Shown piece by piece: positions 5,456-7,414 of a stretch of 7,414 bases of DNA. The stretch spans positions 1 through 7,414 of the forward strand of contig JAUVGT010000249.1 in assembly GCA_030593645.1 (NCBI GenBank). Direction: 5' to 3'. Position numbers and translations under genes: made by a program. The notes beneath the pieces were generated by a model. It was not told where the DNA came from, ran no database searches, and saw nothing but the letters and a program-made list of their open reading frames with translations. This DNA is from Deltaproteobacteria bacterium (lineage in GTDB: Bacteria; Desulfobacterota; Desulfobacteria; Desulfobacterales; JAUVGT01). How positions within the stretch are numbered: the stretch's first letter is position 1; every line of letters starts with the position of its first letter.

Positions 5456-7414
5456 CTAAACATCTTGAGCCGCATCAAGTACTTTCCGTACTGTTTCCGC
5501 GAGATCACGGATCATTAAAGGTTTCATGGTAAACGCCTTGATACCGAGGCTCCTGGCCTTTTCCTCAGAAATGCTCTCACTATAACCGGTGCAGAGTACC
5601 ACAGGTATATCATTACGAAGTTCCATTAACTTCTGCGCCAGAACGTCTCCGGTCATATTCGGCATGGTCATATCTGTAATGACGAGGTCAAACCTTTCAG
5701 GTGAGTTTCGAAACAATTCCAAAGCGTCAATACTGCTGATTCTTACTTCCACTTCATATCCCAGATATTCCAGCATCTGTTTACCCATATCAACCAGGAC
5801 CTGCTCATCATCAACATAAAGCACTTTCTCGCTTCCCCTGGGGATGGGCGCCGTCATATCAGTTTCCTGTTTTGATGTTTCCTTTATGATAAGCGGCAGG
5901 TAAACATGAAATGCGGTTCCCTGTCCGGGTTCACTGTAAACAGTAATCACACCGCCAAAACTCTTGACAATACCATGTACAACGGCCAATCCAAGCCCTG
6001 TCCCTTTGTCTGCTTCTTTTGTTGTAAAATAAGGCTCAAAGATTCTTTTGATAACATCCGGCGTCATCCCGGAACCCGTATCCTGGACTGTCAGCTTTAA
6101 ATAGGGACCCGGTTCAATATCAGGATAATGTGATTTAAAATAGACATCCAGGTCGACACGCTTCAAAATAACCTCAAGTAAACCTCCTTTTTTACCCATG
6201 GCATGGGATGCGTTTGTACAAAGATTCATAAGTACTTGATGGATCTCGGTGGGATTCGCGAATACTGTGTCCTGTTCATCCGGGATATCAACACTGCATC
6301 GAATTTCGATAGTGGTAGGTAAAGAGGAGCGAAGGAATTTCATTACTTCCTTGATTATTGGACTCATCCGCATGGGTTTAAGTTCCTGGTCGCTCTGACG
6401 GCTGAATGTCAGGATATGTCTGACCAGCTCCCTGGCCCTGTGCCCGGCCTTAAACGCTTCTTTTACATTTGAATATACCTGTGAACCAATTCCAGCCTCG
6501 CTCAAAGCGAGTTCTGAATAACCGATAATTGCGGAAAGTATATTATTAAAATCATGCGCGATACCGCCGGCCAGTGTTCCGATGGCTTCCATTTTCTGGG
6601 CCTGCCTCAAGCGATCCTCAAGGATCTTTTTTTCATTCTCAATCTTTTTCTGTGAAGTTAGATTGTGGAATATGGTCTTGCTGCCTGCGAACTCTCCATT
6701 TTTGTCATAAATAGCAACAACTTCCGCGGTTCCAAATATCTTTTCACCGGTTTTTGTTACCCAGTTAAAGTCACCGGATACTTTCCCATTCCCAACCAAT
6801 ACATCATGCTTTAAACTGTAAACATCAATTTCTTTTTCATACAGAATATCGTTGATATTCATACCCAGCATTTCCGCTTTGGAATAGCCCAGCGTGGCGC
6901 ACATCGATTCATTAACATATGTTAAATTTCCGTTTTTATCTAAAATATGCAGCAAGTCGCTTATAGATTCCATGAAAGTTCGATATTTTTCTTCGCTTTC
7001 CCTTAAAGCGTCCTCGACTAATTTCCGTTTTGTAATGTCGATGCCTGTTGAAATGCTTTTAACGATCTCCCCTGAAGAATTTTTTACTGAATCGATTGAA
7101 AGGCTGATCCATGTGAGACTTTCATCTTTATTTCTGACCTGCAGCTCAACATCATGAATGTATTCACCGGAGCAAAACCTTTTGAATACTTCCTTGGCCT
7201 TGCTTTTCCCATCCGCAGTATCAGCAAACAAATCCATGACATTCATGTTCAGCAATTCACCTTTATCATAACCATGAATCAGTACAGCTGACATATTACA
7301 CTCAATGATTTTCCCGGTGGCTGGATTTGCTGAAATATATGCAGCCGGGGCATTCTCATAGAGATCACGATATCGTTTTTCACTTTCCCGGAGAGCTTTC
7401 TGATTTCTGTTTCG
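5456..7414 (-). CDS. PAS-PAS hybrid histidine kinase, 5'-truncated by window edge
   Basis: The frame is open from the right edge to TAG at 5456, giving 652 visible residues with no stop. The ATG at 7294 lies inside a PAS domain and is not the true start; the 40 residues before it include the conserved ALRESEKRYRDLYENAPAA-type entry. In visible numbering, the domains are PAS-PAC (about 8-130), a second PAS-PAC (about 138-255), HisKA with H287 in IAHDFNN, N box N401 (NLCTNASHAM), D445 (DTGSGM), FEPYFTTK with GKGTGLGLA-type lid, then a receiver with D535/D536, acceptor D581, T609 and K631-P632. No membrane segment is visible; any transmembrane or further sensor domains would lie beyond 7414. It converges on the other hybrid kinase with 19 bases between stops and shares its kinase-receiver architecture, but the sequences differ enough that this is not a recent duplication. 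Its target is unknown. Confidence 0.94.
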   Translation of the reverse strand, partial: RNRNQKALRESEKRYRDLYENAPAAYISANPATGKIIECNMSAVLIHGYDKGELLNMNVMDLFADTADGKSKAKEVFKRFCSGEYIHDVELQVRNKDESLTWISLSIDSVKNSSGEIVKSISTGIDITKRKLVEDALRESEEKYRTFMESISDLLHILDKNGNLTYVNESMCATLGYSKAEMLGMNINDILYEKEIDVYSLKHDVLVGNGKVSGDFNWVTKTGEKIFGTAEVVAIYDKNGEFAGSKTIFHNLTSQKKIENEKKILEDRLRQAQKMEAIGTLAGGIAHDFNNILSAIIGYSELALSEAGIGSQVYSNVKEAFKAGHRARELVRHILTFSRQSDQELKPMRMSPIIKEVMKFLRSSLPTTIEIRCSVDIPDEQDTVFANPTEIHQVLMNLCTNASHAMGKKGGLLEVILKRVDLDVYFKSHYPDIEPGPYLKLTVQDTGSGMTPDVIKRIFEPYFTTKEADKGTGLGLAVVHGIVKSFGGVITVYSEPGQGTAFHVYLPLIIKETSKQETDMTAPIPRGSEKVLYVDDEQVLVDMGKQMLEYLGYEVEVRISSIDALELFRNSPERFDLVITDMTMPNMTGDVLAQKLMELRNDIPVVLCTGYSESISEEKARSLGIKAFTMKPLMIRDLAETVRKVLDAAQDV

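Noticed and set aside
7292..7294. ATG at 7294 as start of the PAS hybrid kinase
   Set aside because: The frame continues without a stop to the window edge, and the 40 upstream codons encode the beginning of the PAS domain.
1..7414. CRISPR arrays, tRNA or rRNA genes, insertion-sequence transposases, riboswitches
   Set aside because: I looked on both strands and found no regularly spaced repeats, cloverleaf or rRNA sequence, transposase motifs or known aptamer core.

Overview
The window looks like a regulatory neighbourhood from a sulfate-reducing deltaproteobacterium of the Desulfobacterales type. That placement is inferred from the mix of a sigma-54 activator with PAS/hybrid histidine kinases, the AT-rich intergenic DNA, and two copies of a dispersed palindromic repeat that I associate, from memory, with genomes of that group. 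Nothing here fixes the species.

Layout, left to right. Positions 1-926 (minus) hold the N-terminal two thirds or so of a family-5 (oligopeptide/nickel type) ABC-transporter binding lipoprotein, cut by the window edge. Positions 927-1646 have no convincing gene but carry a degenerate copy of the repeat (1131-1303) and a very strong hairpin terminator (1321-1348). Positions 1647-1739 (minus) encode a 30-residue peptide that is almost entirely a signal peptide, with an excellent Shine-Dalgarno sequence. About 195 bases upstream of its start lies a near-consensus sigma-54 promoter (1934-1948, minus). A dyad at 2133-2149 and the second repeat copy (about 2167-2321) fill the rest of the intergenic region. 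On the plus strand follow an NtrC-family sigma-54 activator (2352-3743), a dyad and a second near-consensus sigma-54 promoter (3781-3895), and a soluble hybrid histidine kinase (4045-5436). A second hybrid kinase with PAS domains (5456-7414, minus) converges on the first with 19 bases between them and runs off the right edge.

How the parts may work together. The two dyads upstream of the two sigma-54 promoters share a TGCAC-N8-GTGC core with 15 of 17 identical positions. This resembles the NtrC site (TGCAC-N7-GTGCA), and the activator's recognition helix (RNTL..K.K.LG) resembles that of NtrC. I infer a local circuit: a phosphorylated activator binds both dyads and drives sigma-54 transcription of the hybrid kinase on one side and of a tiny exported or membrane peptide on the other. 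The peptide gene, too short for ordinary gene calling, is the most likely undescribed element here. Its role (signal, membrane effector, or the coding part of a regulatory RNA) cannot be decided from the sequence.
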